64,000 nucleotides of DNA, taken from NCBI GenBank assembly GCA_916613615.1, contig OU744728.1, positions 31,441,950-31,505,949 of the forward strand, given 5' to 3'. Numbering within the stretch: position 1 is the stretch's first letter; each line of letters starts with the position of its first letter. Below the pieces are notes generated by a model, which was given only the letters and a program-made list of their open reading frames with translations, had not been told where the DNA came from and did no database searches. Shown one piece after another: positions 52,319-63,559 of this stretch. The position numbers and the translations under genes are program-made. Origin of the DNA: Steromphala cineraria. Taxonomy: Eukaryota; Mollusca; Gastropoda; Trochida; Trochidae.

Positions 52319-52788
52319 TATACTCTTCGGGATTAAGTCCTGCACAACTATGATCTGATATCCAAGAGATTTGAAAGCTAAATATTTTTGACAATTCATT
52401 GACCGCATAGAGAGAGAGAGAGAGATTCTTTATTTCCTCCAGAAATATATCCGAAGATTACATGAACAAACATAGCTAATCAGTCAAGTGAGACAGATAT
52501 TACACAATAATGGTACACATGCAATACAATTACACATTGAAACATAAATCCATTGTTGCATGTATTTCAAAATATATTTACAGTCGATATAATACAAATG
52601 CAGGAAAACTAGTCACTAGTCGAATACATTGTCTAGGTATGTTTTATTGCTATAGAGGAAGTTGGCAAATTCAAGCAAAATTATGGTTCTTTGTCTGTGG
52701 TCGATAGCATATACTGAGCTCTCCTTTCTTCCAAAAAGAAATGATAGTTGTTCATCTTCATCTTGTGTTTCAAATCTTATATAGGTGT

Positions 52789-53349
52789 TTATTTGTAGCA
52801 GATCAAGCAGAGAGGAGTAAAATGCGTTTCTTTGTTGAATAAGTGGAGAATGATGTGCTTGTCTATATCATAGGCATGTTTCTCACATGTGGGACATTTT
52901 GTAGATATGTTTGGTCTTGAGCCAACTTTAACACAGAGCTGGAATTTCATTCTATGGCTTGGAAACAGGAGTGCAAGGTGCCAGTAGTAGTGCAGGGAGA
53001 GTTCAGTGTGTACAGTCAAGTAACGTGACAGTCCTAAATCAAGAGATAATTTGTTCCTCCACAGTGCATGTTCATATTGCAATACGGCGTTCTTGACGAT
53101 CTTTTTCCATTCATATTTCTTTGGAAAATGTCCACATTCAATGTAATTATAGAGGTAGTTTGATAGTCCATATTTATGCATGGTTGATGTGATTTCACTG
53201 CTGATAGTTAAAGGCCGGGTTTTGTTCACATAACATCTAATGAGACTTGCACAAAATATATTCTTTGGACATGTGTTGAAAGGCATATTGAACAGGCGAG
53301 CGGCGAATTGTAGTTTACATGTATCTATATATCCAATCATAGTTGTCAA
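52789..53349 (-). pseudogene. LINE III C-terminal domain
   Basis: The 186-residue ORF begins MTTMIGYIDTCKLQFAARLF and ends with KCPTCEKHAYDIDKHIILHL, a C-X2-C-X8-H-X3/4 cluster. It is the same position as the zinc motif of the other LINEs but of different sequence. Confidence 0.75.
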
Positions 53350-53511
53350 GCCTAGGTTTGCTGTAGCACTTAATGTCGGCGACCTCTTTGGAAGACCTTG
53401 AACACATCTTGCAAAGTATTTCTGTGTCTTTTCTATTAGGTCATTGTCCTTTCCTTTAATTTCATTGATTAATTCACATCCATAAAAACTTCCTTTTAAT
53501 ATTACACTTTG

Positions 53512-53973
53512 TCATATCTTCACAGAGATACTTGGGTTAATTTGAAAGTACGTTATTCCTAGTGGTCTCAAGGAGTTAAACGTCTTTCTAGCCTTTGCAC
53601 AGTCATTCTCAATTTTATTTTTCCATGATAGATTCTTTGTTAGTAGTACTCCTCCAAATGTCACTGAATCTGCTATATTTAGAGTTGTCTCTCCAAGATG
53701 GCAATTGGTGGGCATTTGTCGAGATCTTGACTTCGAAAATATGATAAGGGTGCTTTTTGTAGCATTGTAAGTGAGGCGCCACTTTGAGGCATATGAATTT
53801 ACTACATCCAGTTCAGATTGGAGACCTCTTGGTGATGTACTTACAAGGGTTGTATCATCAGCTAGTACTACTGTAGGTATGTCTTCTCCACATACTTGGA
53901 TGCCACATTTTGCCTCTCTCAGGGATGATATGAGGTCGTTTATATATACAAGAAATAACCAGGCAGATAACAC
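53512..53973 (-). pseudogene. LINE III RT, second half
   Basis: LFLVYINDLISSLREAKCG, then PTVVLADDTTLVSTSPRGLQ, where the catalytic pair is LADD, then WRLTYNATKSTLIIF and VTFGGVLLTKNLSWKNKI. The order matches the palm and thumb. Confidence 0.85.
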
Positions 53974-54065
53974 CCGACCTTGACCAACTCCTTGTAGAAC
54001 AGGATATATCTCTGAATTCTCACCCTTGTAGTTTACATATGCAAAACTATTGGAATAGCTGTGCT

Positions 54066-54563
54066 TTATGAGTTTCCACAGGTTTCCACGAAGTCCAAGA
54101 TTCCGTCATGCCAAATTCTGTCGAAAGCTTTTTCATTATCTAAAAACGCTGCAAATACACATAAGTCATTGTTCAGATAATGCTTTTTACTTTTAACAAG
54201 GGTATATACTGACATCAGTGCGCCGTGTTCTATTCTGAATCCAAACTGAAGTTTATCTGGGAATTCAGGATTATGTTTGTTCATCCATTTGGTTATTCTA
54301 TTCAGAAGTAACTTTTCGAAAAGTTTAGACAAGCATGACGTCAGTGTGATGCCTCTGTAATTGCGTGGGTCAGATTTCGCCTTTTTGCCTTTATAAATAG
54401 AGATGACCATACCAAGTCTATGGGCCAGGGGCGTATATTGTTTTTCTCGAATTGCATTGAATAAAACACATAGGTGCTTGATAAGCGTGTTTCCTCCATG
54501 TATGATATGCTCGTTTGTTATCTGGTCTGGACCTGGCGACTTGTTTCTGCAAAGGGATTGCAC
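54066..54563 (-). pseudogene. LINE III RT, first half
   Basis: KSPGPDQITNEHIIHGG at the entrance, RLGMVISIYKGKKAKSDPRN then YRGITLTSCLSKLFEKLLLN, FPDKLQFGFRIEHGALMSVY, and FAAFLDNEKAFDRIWHDGI (motif A, with Asp-Asn-Glu in place of the usual DxxKAFD spacing). The frame ends before the palm core; a frameshift leads to the next ORF. Confidence 0.85.
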
Positions 54564-54749
54564 TTCGCTTTTAACTTCTGTAAATGTGAAGGGTAGTTCT
54601 ACACTATCGCTGTCTTCTATTTCACGGTCTATTGTATTTAAGTAGTCAATTTTAGCCGCAGTTTCACATAGAAATGATTCATCAAATGATTTACTATTGT
54701 AGGGTTGGGCAAGATCAGAATAATATTTTCCCCATACTTCAGATATAGT

Positions 54750-55256
54750 TTAAGGGGTCGACCCAGTTGTGTCCTTATAATGTAATTCTTCAATGTCGGT
54801 AGTTGTCTTCCGATATTTCCTAATGTTTTTGTAGAAAGTGTTGACGTCGATTTCTGTTGTCATGTCTAAGTCCTTAAAGGGGGTGTCTTGTCGTTTGCGT
54901 TTTACCTTCCTATTTTCACATCTAAAGATACGTTTGGTGTCCTTATATTTCGAGTAGGAAACAGAGTTGACATCTCTTGGTTTATTTTCACCGATCCATA
55001 TACGTCGAGCACTGCGCATATCAAAATGCAGTTTATCTAGATTGTTGCTCTTCCAATATGGCTTAAGATAGTGTTTAAACGATCCCGTGGGTAGGCATTC
55101 TGAGCTAGCTTTCAACAGACAGTTAGTCACATAGGTATTATGCAATTCAATACTTTCTGGCGAGACACAAGCTGGTACACTGATGTTATCTAATGTGTTA
55201 GAGACACTGTTACAGTACATGTTAGTTTGGATTGAATCAGCTTTGTTCCACTTCAC
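54750..55256 (-). pseudogene. LINE III linker between endonuclease and RT
   Basis: The 168-residue ORF is basic, with YLKPYWKSNNLDKLHFDMRS and ARRIWIGENKPRD then KDTKRIFRCENRKVKRKRQ, typical of the linker preceding RT. The open frame extends upstream to about 55300 (LSTADITPQCYVKW). Confidence 0.75.
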
Positions 55257-55300
55257 ATAACACTGTGGAGTAATATCTGCTGTAGATAAAAGATACCCCC

Positions 55301-55856
55301 ATCCCCGTTATACAATAGGCTAAAGGAGTGTCAGGCGACACCTTCGCCGAGTTCTCAAAATCTCGGAAAAAACACACCTTGCACCACTCGTGGGCTGCTA
55401 TCTCAAATACTACTCAATAACATCTGCTATAGCTAACCGCCCATTCTTTATAAAGTTTGATACTTTCTTGAAACCGACAAATTCATTCGGTAATGTATTT
55501 ACTTTTTCCAAAGCACATGTCGATACGTCAATCCTTCTGAACTTTGTGAAACAAACTTCCGCTAGACAGAAACCCTAGACGGCAGTGACGTCAAAACACG
55601 GGCTTGAATGCTCTTACGTTATCTCATTGGTCACTTATATTTAGTAACAATGTAGATATGTATCTTGACATTCTGACTATCAACAGAGCTCTTTTCTATA
55701 TTCATGTATTGCATGATCTCTATACCTCATATGTAAATGTATTGAAAAACAGGAAAGTCATTGATTTGTCGGTGATTTTTAATGGGTCAAAGATATAATC
55801 GGTTACCTGTGACTAACAGAAATTGTATTCCCCGATACTAGTATTGATTGGTACAT
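55301..55856. other. No gene recognised
   Basis: It holds one isolated CRE (55586-55593). ORFs at 55390-55578 and 55604-55798 lack motifs. Confidence 0.4.
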
Positions 55857-56014
55857 ATATAGAACGTCATTCTAGTGCATTTTTTCGTTTGTATTGAACT
55901 CGTAGATGTCACAGAGAGCAAAGAAACAACGTGCGAACTCGTTGTTTCTTTGCTCTTTGTGACATCTACGAGTTCAATTCAAACGAAAAAATGCACTAGA
56001 CTGACGTTCTATAT
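55857..56014. mobile_element. 158-base palindromic MITE
   Basis: Arms of 74 bases around a 10-base loop (GTGCGAACTC) pair with only a few mismatches: ATATAGAACGTCATTCTAGT on the left, TGACGTTCTATAT on the right. CAAAGAAACAAC and GTTGTTTCTTTG adjoin the loop. Confidence 0.93.
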
Positions 56015-56391
56015 TTATTACATACCCTTTTTTTCGTTTAATTTACTTCAAATAAATCCGTACACGGAAGAATATTAACGTGTTGTCTTGACCTAAATGA
56101 ACTACCCTTTCACGAAATATTACGTCATCACATTCCTCCACCTATGACGTCACATGGAAATAGAGTGCACACAAACCTGAAATGATTATTTGAAAAAAAA
56201 ACAGACGCAAGATATTTGTTCATATGCTTAAAATGTCTTCAATGACACTTGCATATCACTCGAATACAATATTAACATTCATAACTTGAAACATTTGTTG
56301 ACATTCGGCAAAGTTCGGTCAAAGGTGAACGAGTGAACATAAAGAGATGACGTTACAGAACAGTTCAACGAGAGGAAATGACAGTACTCAC
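56015..56391. other. Intergenic or intron, with a CRE
   Basis: No ORF is supported. TGACGTCA occurs at 56145-56152. If the exon at 56392-56447 is real, this is its first intron. Confidence 0.35.
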
Positions 56392-56447
56392 TCAGAATCT
56401 GAATCACTATCAATGATGGTGTGTCTACGTTTTGGAGGGACATTCAT
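56392..56447 (-). CDS. Candidate first coding exon, 18 codons plus 2 bases
   Basis: On the minus strand ATG at 56447 is preceded by an in-frame TAA and opens MNVPPKRRHTIIDSDSDS, followed by the donor CTGA|GTGAGTACT at 56391. The segment is basic and then acidic, like the N-termini of many nuclear proteins. The matching promoter hint is at 56525-56532. I cannot name the gene, and no second exon was located. It could be chance, since the exon is short. Confidence 0.35.
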
Positions 56448-56660
56448 TTAATTTGCTTGTGAGGAAAAGTTGAAGTTACCGTAATATGAAACGTTCCCCG
56501 TAAAAGTTGCTGTCGCTGAGTAGACCGGAAGTCATACTTTGACCCCAGTGAAACGATGTCACTGGCACATGTGGCAGAGCTGATGACGCCGGGTTTTGTG
56601 CTATGAGAATCACAAGATCCGGACACAGCATACCTTAAACTCTTCGTTCTTCATTGTTTT
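56448..56660 (-). promoter_or_regulatory. Candidate promoter / 5' UTR with an ETS site
   Basis: The minus strand has ACTTCCGG (56532-56525), the ETS/GABP-type core common in housekeeping promoters, about 80 bases upstream of the candidate ATG. The surroundings are more CG-containing than neighbouring sequence. A possible leader splice donor AAG|GTATGC is at about 56633. Confidence 0.3.
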
Positions 56661-56832
56661 CCCTCAGGTAAGTTGCAAACTTCGTGATTACACTTGTTAT
56701 ATTTTGGCGATATTGTCGATGTAGTTTTTGAGATCGGTATTTTCGTTGCGATCGACGAAGTGTAAATAATTTAATTTGTTAATATTTTTATCTATAATTG
56801 TGAACGATGTACATTTATCATGATAAAAACAC

Positions 56833-57800
56833 TCAGGAATTAGCGAAAAACTGCGGACCCAGCCTTGAGATGCCTTCGAGATCTGCTGTGGAGATATCTC
56901 GTAGGTAATGATTGGCAAAGACCTCCAAAGAACGCCAAAAACACCCCGCCATGATGTCCGAGGCGGCGATGTTACAGTGGTTAGCCATCGTGGCTGAGAC
57001 TGCTCCGATCTCATGTTGGATGGAACGCGACGGGGGTGGCAGGTCAGTGGCCTTGTACGCGTCGATGACTGCTGACCTCAGGTATACATCCAACTCTCGT
57101 TAGTCCACATCTTTCGTGCTCCTCGTTGAGTGAGGCAAGAACAGACGACACCTGCCATCCCTCAGCCTGCATGTACTCTGCACGTGAACCCTCAACGCCC
57201 TAACCGGACATAGAGAGAGACAAAGCTAAGTCCTACCATCCCCAGAACAGAAGGTCTTAATGAGGCCCTTGAGGACCGACATGTCTAAACCTGGCCACTT
57301 CTTCAGAGAGGATAGCAGAGAGGATAGCAGACATGTTGGTGTTAATTGAAGACGCCTTAAGATGTCTGGTGTTGCGTAGGTACACTAAGTACTCTGCTAC
57401 CTGAGGAACGGAGGCCTCTGCCGGGACAAAACCCCGCTGAGCACAGAAGGAGGTGAAGGCCTGCCAATGGAAATCCCAGTTCCCTAGTGGTCTTTCTATG
57501 AGAGGTAGCTATGGCATAAGCGACACACCTAGAGTAATCACTGCTCCTTAACCTTCTCTTAATACAAGCCAAGCGTGAAGACAGAACACCTGAGGGTTCT
57601 CTTGTAACCCTCCGCTTGGCCTGCTGAGGAGCAGATTTCTCCGCGGCTGAATCGGAATAGGTTCCTGATGACAGAGACGCCGGAGAGGAATGAACTACGG
57701 TCGGGCTGGCCACCAGGGGGCGACCAGAAGAAGTTGAAGGACCCATGTTTTTCCTACCTTGGCTACCACCTGAGAGAGGATGGCCGGCGTGACTCAACAA
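56833..57800 (-). pseudogene. DIRS-type tyrosine recombinase, minus-strand copy
   Basis: The N-terminal part (57800-57480) has SSRLACIKRRLRSSDYSRCV and, after a frameshift, WDFHWQAFTSFCAQRGFVPA with VAEYLVYLRNTRHL. The middle part is LRALRVHVQSTCRLRDG (region of the first catalytic Arg). The C-terminal ORF (57093-56833) has SIQHEIGAVSATMANHCNIA, MAGCFWRSLEVFANHYLRDI and LGPQFFANS. The pattern is that of DIRS/Ngaro YR integrases, which insert by recombination instead of a DDE integrase. The Arg of the HxxR motif is Gly here (HEIG), so the enzyme would be dead. Confidence 0.78.
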
Positions 57801-57839
57801 TAGTGAACTTTCTTCTCACTTACCATGTCCAATTCACCA

Positions 57840-58200
57840 CATACGTGGACGACGGGTCCGGTACCCATCACTGATCGCTCTGTTCAGGAGACTGGTGTTG
57901 CTGATTAACCTGTCCAAGTCAGACATTCAGCCAACCTTCCAAGGCGCTATTCTGGACACTGCTCAGTCCCACGTTTATGGATGGAGCGAATAGACTTCTT
58001 GCTCCGCTAGGTCTAACAGATAATCTGGCTGCTCACCTAAGTGCAGGACCTAACTCGGAGGGGCCAGCTGCAGTTTAGACCATTTCAGGTCTTCATAAAC
58101 GTGCACATCAGGGAAAAGGTGTGTAGAAATGTGTTCCTGCTTCGCCCTGACCTTAGGTGTTCCGCCTCACCCACTAAAGGTGAAAAGGTGATGGAAAGCG
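57840..58200 (+). pseudogene. DIRS-type RT fragment, plus-strand copy
   Basis: Translation around 57890-57990 gives LINLSKSDIQPTFQGAILDT then AQSHVYG, the segment after the RT catalytic loop of DIRS elements (xNxxKSxxxPTQxxxFLG). Immediately before it FTTYVDDGSG lies in another frame. Further reading is frame-broken. It belongs to the same element as the recombinase at 58530-58870. Confidence 0.6.
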
Positions 58201-58529
58201 CAGCCTGAAAGTTTATTGGTGGCGATAGCTTTCAGCTGCCAGGATTTCGGAGCTGCATGCTTTGCAGGCTGATTTGCTTTGGTTGAAGTGGGGAATGAGG
58301 CAAATAGTCACAAAGGAACTTGCACCGGACTTGTGTGTAAGAACCAGAGGTCTGATGAGTGAGTCAGGGTGTTTTACATTCACGCCCTTGCGTGATCGGC
58401 ATTCCCCACGGACGAAGAGTGCAGTTTCTCTGTCCTGTTCCAGCTTTCCGTATCTACTTGGAATGCACGCATTCCCTCTGGCAGGGGAGAAGGAGGCCAT
58501 TCGGAGCGGAGTACAAAGGAGATAGATAG

Positions 58530-58870
58530 AGTCTTCAGTGTCTGTCTGCGGTCTGCTATCCTCAAGGCTTACAAAGTCGTGGGTTTACCGCAACCAGCTC
58601 GTTCAAACTTTTACGAGATCTGTGCAGTCTCTGCCACCCAGCTCGTTCAAACTTTTACGAGATCTGTGCAGTCTCTGCCACCATAGAGGTTCACATCAAT
58701 ATTGCTGTGGCGGACATTCCGTCGGGATGTCTTTGGAAGTCATTAAATGTCTTTGCCAACCACTACCCTCAAGACGTTTCTACAGAAGACCTTACCGACA
58801 TTGCAAAGATGATGCCTCAAGTATTCGCTCAGCAACGCACTTCAGGTCTTACTACCCCATAGGGATTGCA
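58530..58870 (+). pseudogene. DIRS-type tyrosine recombinase C-terminus, plus-strand copy
   Basis: It shows VCLRSAILKAYKVVGLPQPA then FYEICAVSAT (equivalent to QHEIGAVSAT in the minus copy), then after a 44-base duplication IEVHINIAVADIPSGCLWKS and LNVFANHYPQDVSTEDL, VFAQQ. The active-site His is Tyr-adjacent and the HxxR Arg is Cys. The duplication shifts the frame. It is clearly homologous to the minus-strand copy and points away from it. Confidence 0.78.
58595..58682. repeat. 44-base tandem duplication in the DIRS recombinase
   Basis: CCAGCTCGTTCAAACTTTTA at 58595 recurs at 58639 and the units appear identical. As 44 is not a multiple of three it breaks the recombinase frame. Confidence 0.92.
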
Positions 58871-58989
58871 GCTCACTGTTATGTCGCATTCACGTGTTGT
58901 TGTTTTAAAAAAAAAACTTGCATCGCTTTTTCCGCTGTGTTGGTTGTCTTTCTACCTGGTTTGGAGCTTTGACAACACACCAATCTATA

Positions 58990-60624
58990 ATTTCCACCCT
59001 TGCCTCCCCTCCTGCGAGTAGGTCGACTCAGGTGTCTGTTCTCTGAGGCTTGGTCACGTAACCAATGGTAGCGCAGTGACAGGTTACTGTCGTCTTCTTC
59101 GATCTGTGTAATTTTGTAGAGAAATAATTGTAAAATTCGAAAATCTGGACTTTTAGTGAAAAATAAAGACCAAATAATGTTTTTTTAGTCATTTGACTTA
59201 AATTATCATCATAAACATTTTAATGTCCCTAAATCTCAAAATCTTCATAAAGGAATGTTCTGTCAGTATACCAAGTTTCATGCTTGTATCACAATTAGCA
59301 CAATTCCCCCGCTTATCTGCTGGACTATTGTCTGCTAATCATTCTTTTGACATGTTCCCTGGCTTAACTGGCCTTCTTCTCCACGGTTCAAATACAACAC
59401 TGTCAGTGTGTGTGACGAACTTTGGATACAGTAGAACTTTGCATACAGTATTATCAGGCAGTTTGCTGGAATTCCATATATATTATTAACAATATTTTCA
59501 TATACCAGTGATAGTTAAAAGCAATATACAGTCACTGATTCCATATCCTCATACTGTGAAGGCATTACTAAATTAACTGTGGGATTCCCAAACCTGAAAG
59601 CATATGAGTCGCATGACAACCATGAACCAGCATTACTTTTACGTATGCTCAGTCAGCTTACCCTCCATGGTTTCAACTTTTGCCTGATACATAACTCCTT
59701 TAATATTCTGTTGATAAACAGTTTAAAAATTGTAAAAGGAATATATCGACGAAACATTTACCAAGTGTATTATATATATTTGTTGTTTTTTTGCTGATAT
59801 ATAGTTCCTTTGGAGAATTGGAGTGTTTATCAAGCATTTGTAAATATATCGAATATAGAAGTCCTCGTTTCCACGCTTGTTGATCTATTTTAAAAGCAAA
59901 CCCTCGGGTAAGTCAGAGGATTCAAAATGGCGCTTATGACTGAAATGTTTGAATGCTTTGAATATATACGAGTAGTCTTGAGTTTTGAAGAGCGAAAAGG
60001 GTCAGATGGCTAACCATTTGTAAAGTCGTAATAGTGCGCGAAAGAGCGACAAAGAATTTCCCCAATGTTCGTCTATAGAGTAGCGTCTTAGCGCTGATGT
60101 AGTGGAAACGATAAAGAGAACGCAATCAAGCTAAATTTTACTCAACTAGCCCTTGACCAAACTCGATAGTGACCTTAAAGAGGTGATGTAATGCATTCTT
60201 TCTTAGAATAACAGATGAATGTCTCAATTAACATTATCTGTTGGAATGTTACCGAGTGAGCATATAGTCGATTCAATAAGCATCTCAATTAGGCTTTTAT
60301 TTGACTTTTTTAATACCCCGTTATTAGAGTTACACCGAATCTCATAAGCGAACACTTTGAAAACTCACTGTAGCGTGACCTGCTCCGCCAACGCAGAGAT
60401 TGTGGGCGAAAAAGCTGGCTCTTGTTTCAATTTGCTTATCTACAAAAATTTCTAGAGCCAAAACACATGCATATCAAAACAGTATGAGTGTTATGTTCAG
60501 GTTTATTTAGAAGCCCAAATAGGAAGGAAAACATTACCCAAATGACAAACAACTGTGTAGGCTACTGAGACTTTAACGGCAGTTGTCGGGTTCGTTTATG
60601 TGATTGTGACTGAACCTTGTATCC
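58990..60624. other. No gene recognised
   Basis: The first 120 bases may be the DIRS 3' region. ORFs at 59223-59489, 59579-59797 and 59934-60125 have no motifs. Confidence 0.4.
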
Positions 60625-61172
60625 GAAATGATATCATTAAAGACATATGTTCAAACAACAATGTTTCAAAAAATATTTTTTTACTGAATTTGTGGTATTT
60701 TTAGCAACAATGAGAAGATCAGACAAAAATTAATTAAATAGGAGACAGTTTACCAAAATGACTGAAACGTAAGCCTCGGCATGTCGACATGAAGGCGAAT
60801 CAAATGTGGCCATCTCACAATTTCCGGTTTCTAGATATACCCTTGAAAACCGTCCTTGTATCGCACGACTAGATTTTCTTTTCTTTTTCTCAGGCACTAG
60901 TTGCCGCCCAATTGATACTCATCGGACGCAATTGCGGTAACTGAGACGCGATGGTAAACCTACACATATAATGATGATGTCACCGAAAGTGGATTCGTTA
61001 AAAGCTATGACATTTTTGCAGGGGATACTGTACTTTGGACGTCAAATTAAGTATTTTATTGTTGATTAAAACATGTAAATATGATATTAAACTTTCGACG
61101 AAATATTTTTCTACCGAGTGATGTATGATATGCCTTAATAGCTAAATTTCATCACGAACCGCATGCAAGTGT
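60625..61172. repeat. Interspersed repeat, inverted copy of 17442-17990
   Basis: In reverse complement it reads GAAATTTAGCTATT at its start (61155-61168) and includes AGAAAAATATTTCGTCGAAA, AGAAAATCTAGTCGTGCGAT and GGCCACATTTGATTCGCC. Divergence from the other copy is moderate, with small indels. Confidence 0.78.
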
Positions 61173-61814
61173 TAACGTTGCAATGGGACCTTAAGACATC
61201 TACTGCATCCACTCACAACTGACCCGCACTAAAGCACTCGCGCTATCTGATTGGACAAACATAAATAATTTTATATATCTTATAGAATGTGTCAGAAGGT
61301 CAATCATCGCAAGTAGCCACGCGTGATTGATAACCCACTCCAAATTCGGCGTACGCCGTTTCAAGTGTACACAATCGACTAATTACTTGTATGCCACAAT
61401 CTTATGCCGAATGCCCTAGAGTTTAAATGACTAGCAAACCTAGGACATTATAGCAATAAAATGTTTTTTTTAATACTCGACAATCTAAGTTTAAGCATGC
61501 TTATTTTTTTAAATGACATATCAAACTGATATATTTGTCACTAAACACCACGTGGTTCGGTTATCAGGTCAATATAAGAGGTAGTTATTTTTATATATTC
61601 CATTCTTTATTTCTGAATTAAAGGCCATCTGCCCATAACTACATATGTTAGATTATATATGACAAAACTAGTGTGTAAACAACAAACGTTTTCAACTTAA
61701 AGTCTCTGGTACATCGCATGATAATTAAAGCATGCCAAGTTATTAATTAGTTAACAGTCGGATGTTAGCTTGAGGAATTAAAATTTAGTTTCATTTGAAT
61801 TTATATATAAACTA
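61173..61814. other. No gene recognised
   Basis: AT-rich; nothing supportable. Confidence 0.4.
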
Positions 61815-61955
61815 CACTGGGCAAAAAAAGAAACGCATCACAGAAATTATCAGTTTTATTTATACATTCTTTAACATAAAATTACTGAATAACGAATGCC
61901 TGTAAATGAACAAAATTTGGCACAGTGTTTAACATGTGAATTCTGAAGACACTGG

Positions 61956-62355
61956 TGTAATCGACTGCCTCATAGAACGCCGTCGTCCGTGATAGTAGTA
62001 GTCAAAGTCAGTACCTAGTGGTACCCCCTCGAGCATGGAGCACTGCTCTGCATCTCCGTGGCATAGACTGAATGAGGCAGCAAATCTGATGTTGAGGAAT
62101 CCTTCGCCACTCATACTACAATGCATACATCATCCGCTGTCGTGTACGCGGTTGCTGCTGACGCCGTCGTAGACGTCGGTCCAACAGATCCCACATATGC
62201 TCAATTGGATTGAGATCTGGGCATTTTGATGGCCATGGGAGAACAGTCACATTGGTGTTTGCGCAATAGTCCATATTAAGACGTGCTGCGTGTGGTCTCG
62301 CGCTGCCTTGCTGAAATATTTCCCTTTTAACGTCGGTGGCGAATGAGGATTTCAT
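61956..62355 (-). pseudogene. Tc1-like transposase C-terminal half, copy 2
   Basis: Same defects as copy 1: the second catalytic Asp replaced (QQGSARPH), Glu of NPIE kept, and an in-frame stop before the C-terminal tail. Shared defects show that both copies descend from an already dead master moved in trans. Confidence 0.85.
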
Positions 62356-62675
62356 CTCTGTTCTCGTAGGCGATTTCTAATCTTCTCCGCCGAGACTCTG
62401 CAAAGTCCAAGAACGTTGTCGGCGGTGTGAGTAGCACTTACAGTTCTATAACGCAGATGGAAGATCCTGATGTAGTGGTCCTGCGCAGGAGTGATCACGC
62501 TTAGTCGTCCTGATCTTGGTCGGTCTCGGGCGGAGTTGTACAATCCGTAGCGCTGCCATAGACTTGAAATCGTGCTATGACTCACGTTGAAGTGTCTTGA
62601 AACTGAACGATGGCTTTCTCTGCGTTCCAAACGACCAATTGCTCGGTTTCGGATTTCCTCGTTAAGTCGTGGCAT
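62352..62675 (-). CDS. Tc1-like transposase N-terminus (HTH), copy 2
   Basis: It is identical in translation to 23522-23845: two helix-turn-helix parts, start MPRLNEEIRNRAIGRLERRE, stop after RNRLREQR. The catalytic core is deleted. As an unlinked identical copy it doubles the dose of any end-binding protein made by this family. Confidence 0.85.
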   Translation of the reverse strand: MPRLNEEIRNRAIGRLERRESHRSVSRHFNVSHSTISSLWQRYGLYNSARDRPRSGRLSVITPAQDHYIRIFHLRYRTVSATHTADNVLGLCRVSAEKIRNRLREQR

Positions 62676-63002
62676 TTTGCAGGTCGCATGAAGGAAAAAG
62701 CTGAGTTTGAATCGCAATGGGACTGATGTGCTTTTATACCCACTATTACCAGGGTGTAATATCCGACGTTTTACGTGCAACATGCTTACAGATTTTTTTG
62801 CATGCAAATTTCGGCGCTTTTTTTCTCAAGGTGCATAATTTTGGCGACAAAACATCATAAGATGCGTTCGAGCGCATCACATTGTTGTATCGACTAGAAC
62901 TGATGATAATGAATCAAATTTAATAGATTTAAAACATAAATTGCTAAATTATTGCAATTTGAAAAGTTGATTTTAGTGATGCGTTTCTTTTTTTGCCCAG
63001 TT

Positions 63003-63476
63003 TATATGGAGTTCATCTAGATGAATAATCCAATTGTTAGGATGACGTTTTAGATAATGATTGTTGATTCTCAAATGGTTAAGTGTAGTTTCGAGTCAAT
63101 GGAAAGTACTGATTGAACATAGTGCAGAAACCAACGCGACGAAACATAAACACAGAGTTAGAACATGTTTGATGTTAATACTTTCGATTTCATATAAATG
63201 TTTTATTGAAAACCGTTTATACTTATACTTAAACCGTTTATTTAATTCCTTTTTAAAGAGTTAAACAAAAGAGTAAATATTGCATCGGACACACCCGTAG
63301 ATTTAGGTTGACCCTTAGAGCGTTGTACGACCCGGCATCTGTCATGCATCAAGTAGGTGGGAGAAACGCACATTCAAGACCCATGTTGTCAGTGTTCATA
63401 TTGCGTTGAAGAAGCAGTCTTTCACCTGTGTTGAATAAAGTCGCTATTATATACTATTTCAAAAAATGATGGCTTT
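63003..63476. other. No gene recognised
   Basis: AT-rich; the ORF 63061-63264 has no motif. Confidence 0.4.
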
Positions 63477-63559
63477 TCAAGATTCATAAAATGCAAATGA
63501 TAAGCCCAAGGACCAAACAAGAGATGAATAGAAATAGTGCATAACCACATTTAGGGTCA

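Larger units (their letters stand above)
52407..55300 (-). mobile_element. LINE family III (CR1/Jockey-like), 5'-truncated
   Basis: On the minus strand the 3' end is GGAGGAAATAAAGAATCTCT with a CTCT tail (52411-52425). Upstream come a C-terminal domain (53349-52789), RT palm second half (53973-53512), RT first half (54563-54066) and linker (55256-54750). The endonuclease is mostly absent. Frameshifts separate the parts. Confidence 0.85.
61815..63002 (-). mobile_element. Tc1/mariner-type element, 1188 bases, copy 2
   Basis: It is flanked by TA (61813-61814, 63003-63004), with the same inverted ends as copy 1 at 22985. All lines compared show no difference between the two copies. The host sequence differs, so this is independent insertion rather than segmental duplication. 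Confidence 0.93.

Noticed and set aside
52408..52430. GAGA repeat near 52411 as a GAGA-factor promoter site
   Set aside because: It is the 3' microsatellite tail of LINE family III.
57668..57874. Plus ORF 57668-57874 as a gene
   Set aside because: It crosses the junction between the two DIRS fragments; its first part is antisense to the recombinase N-terminus.
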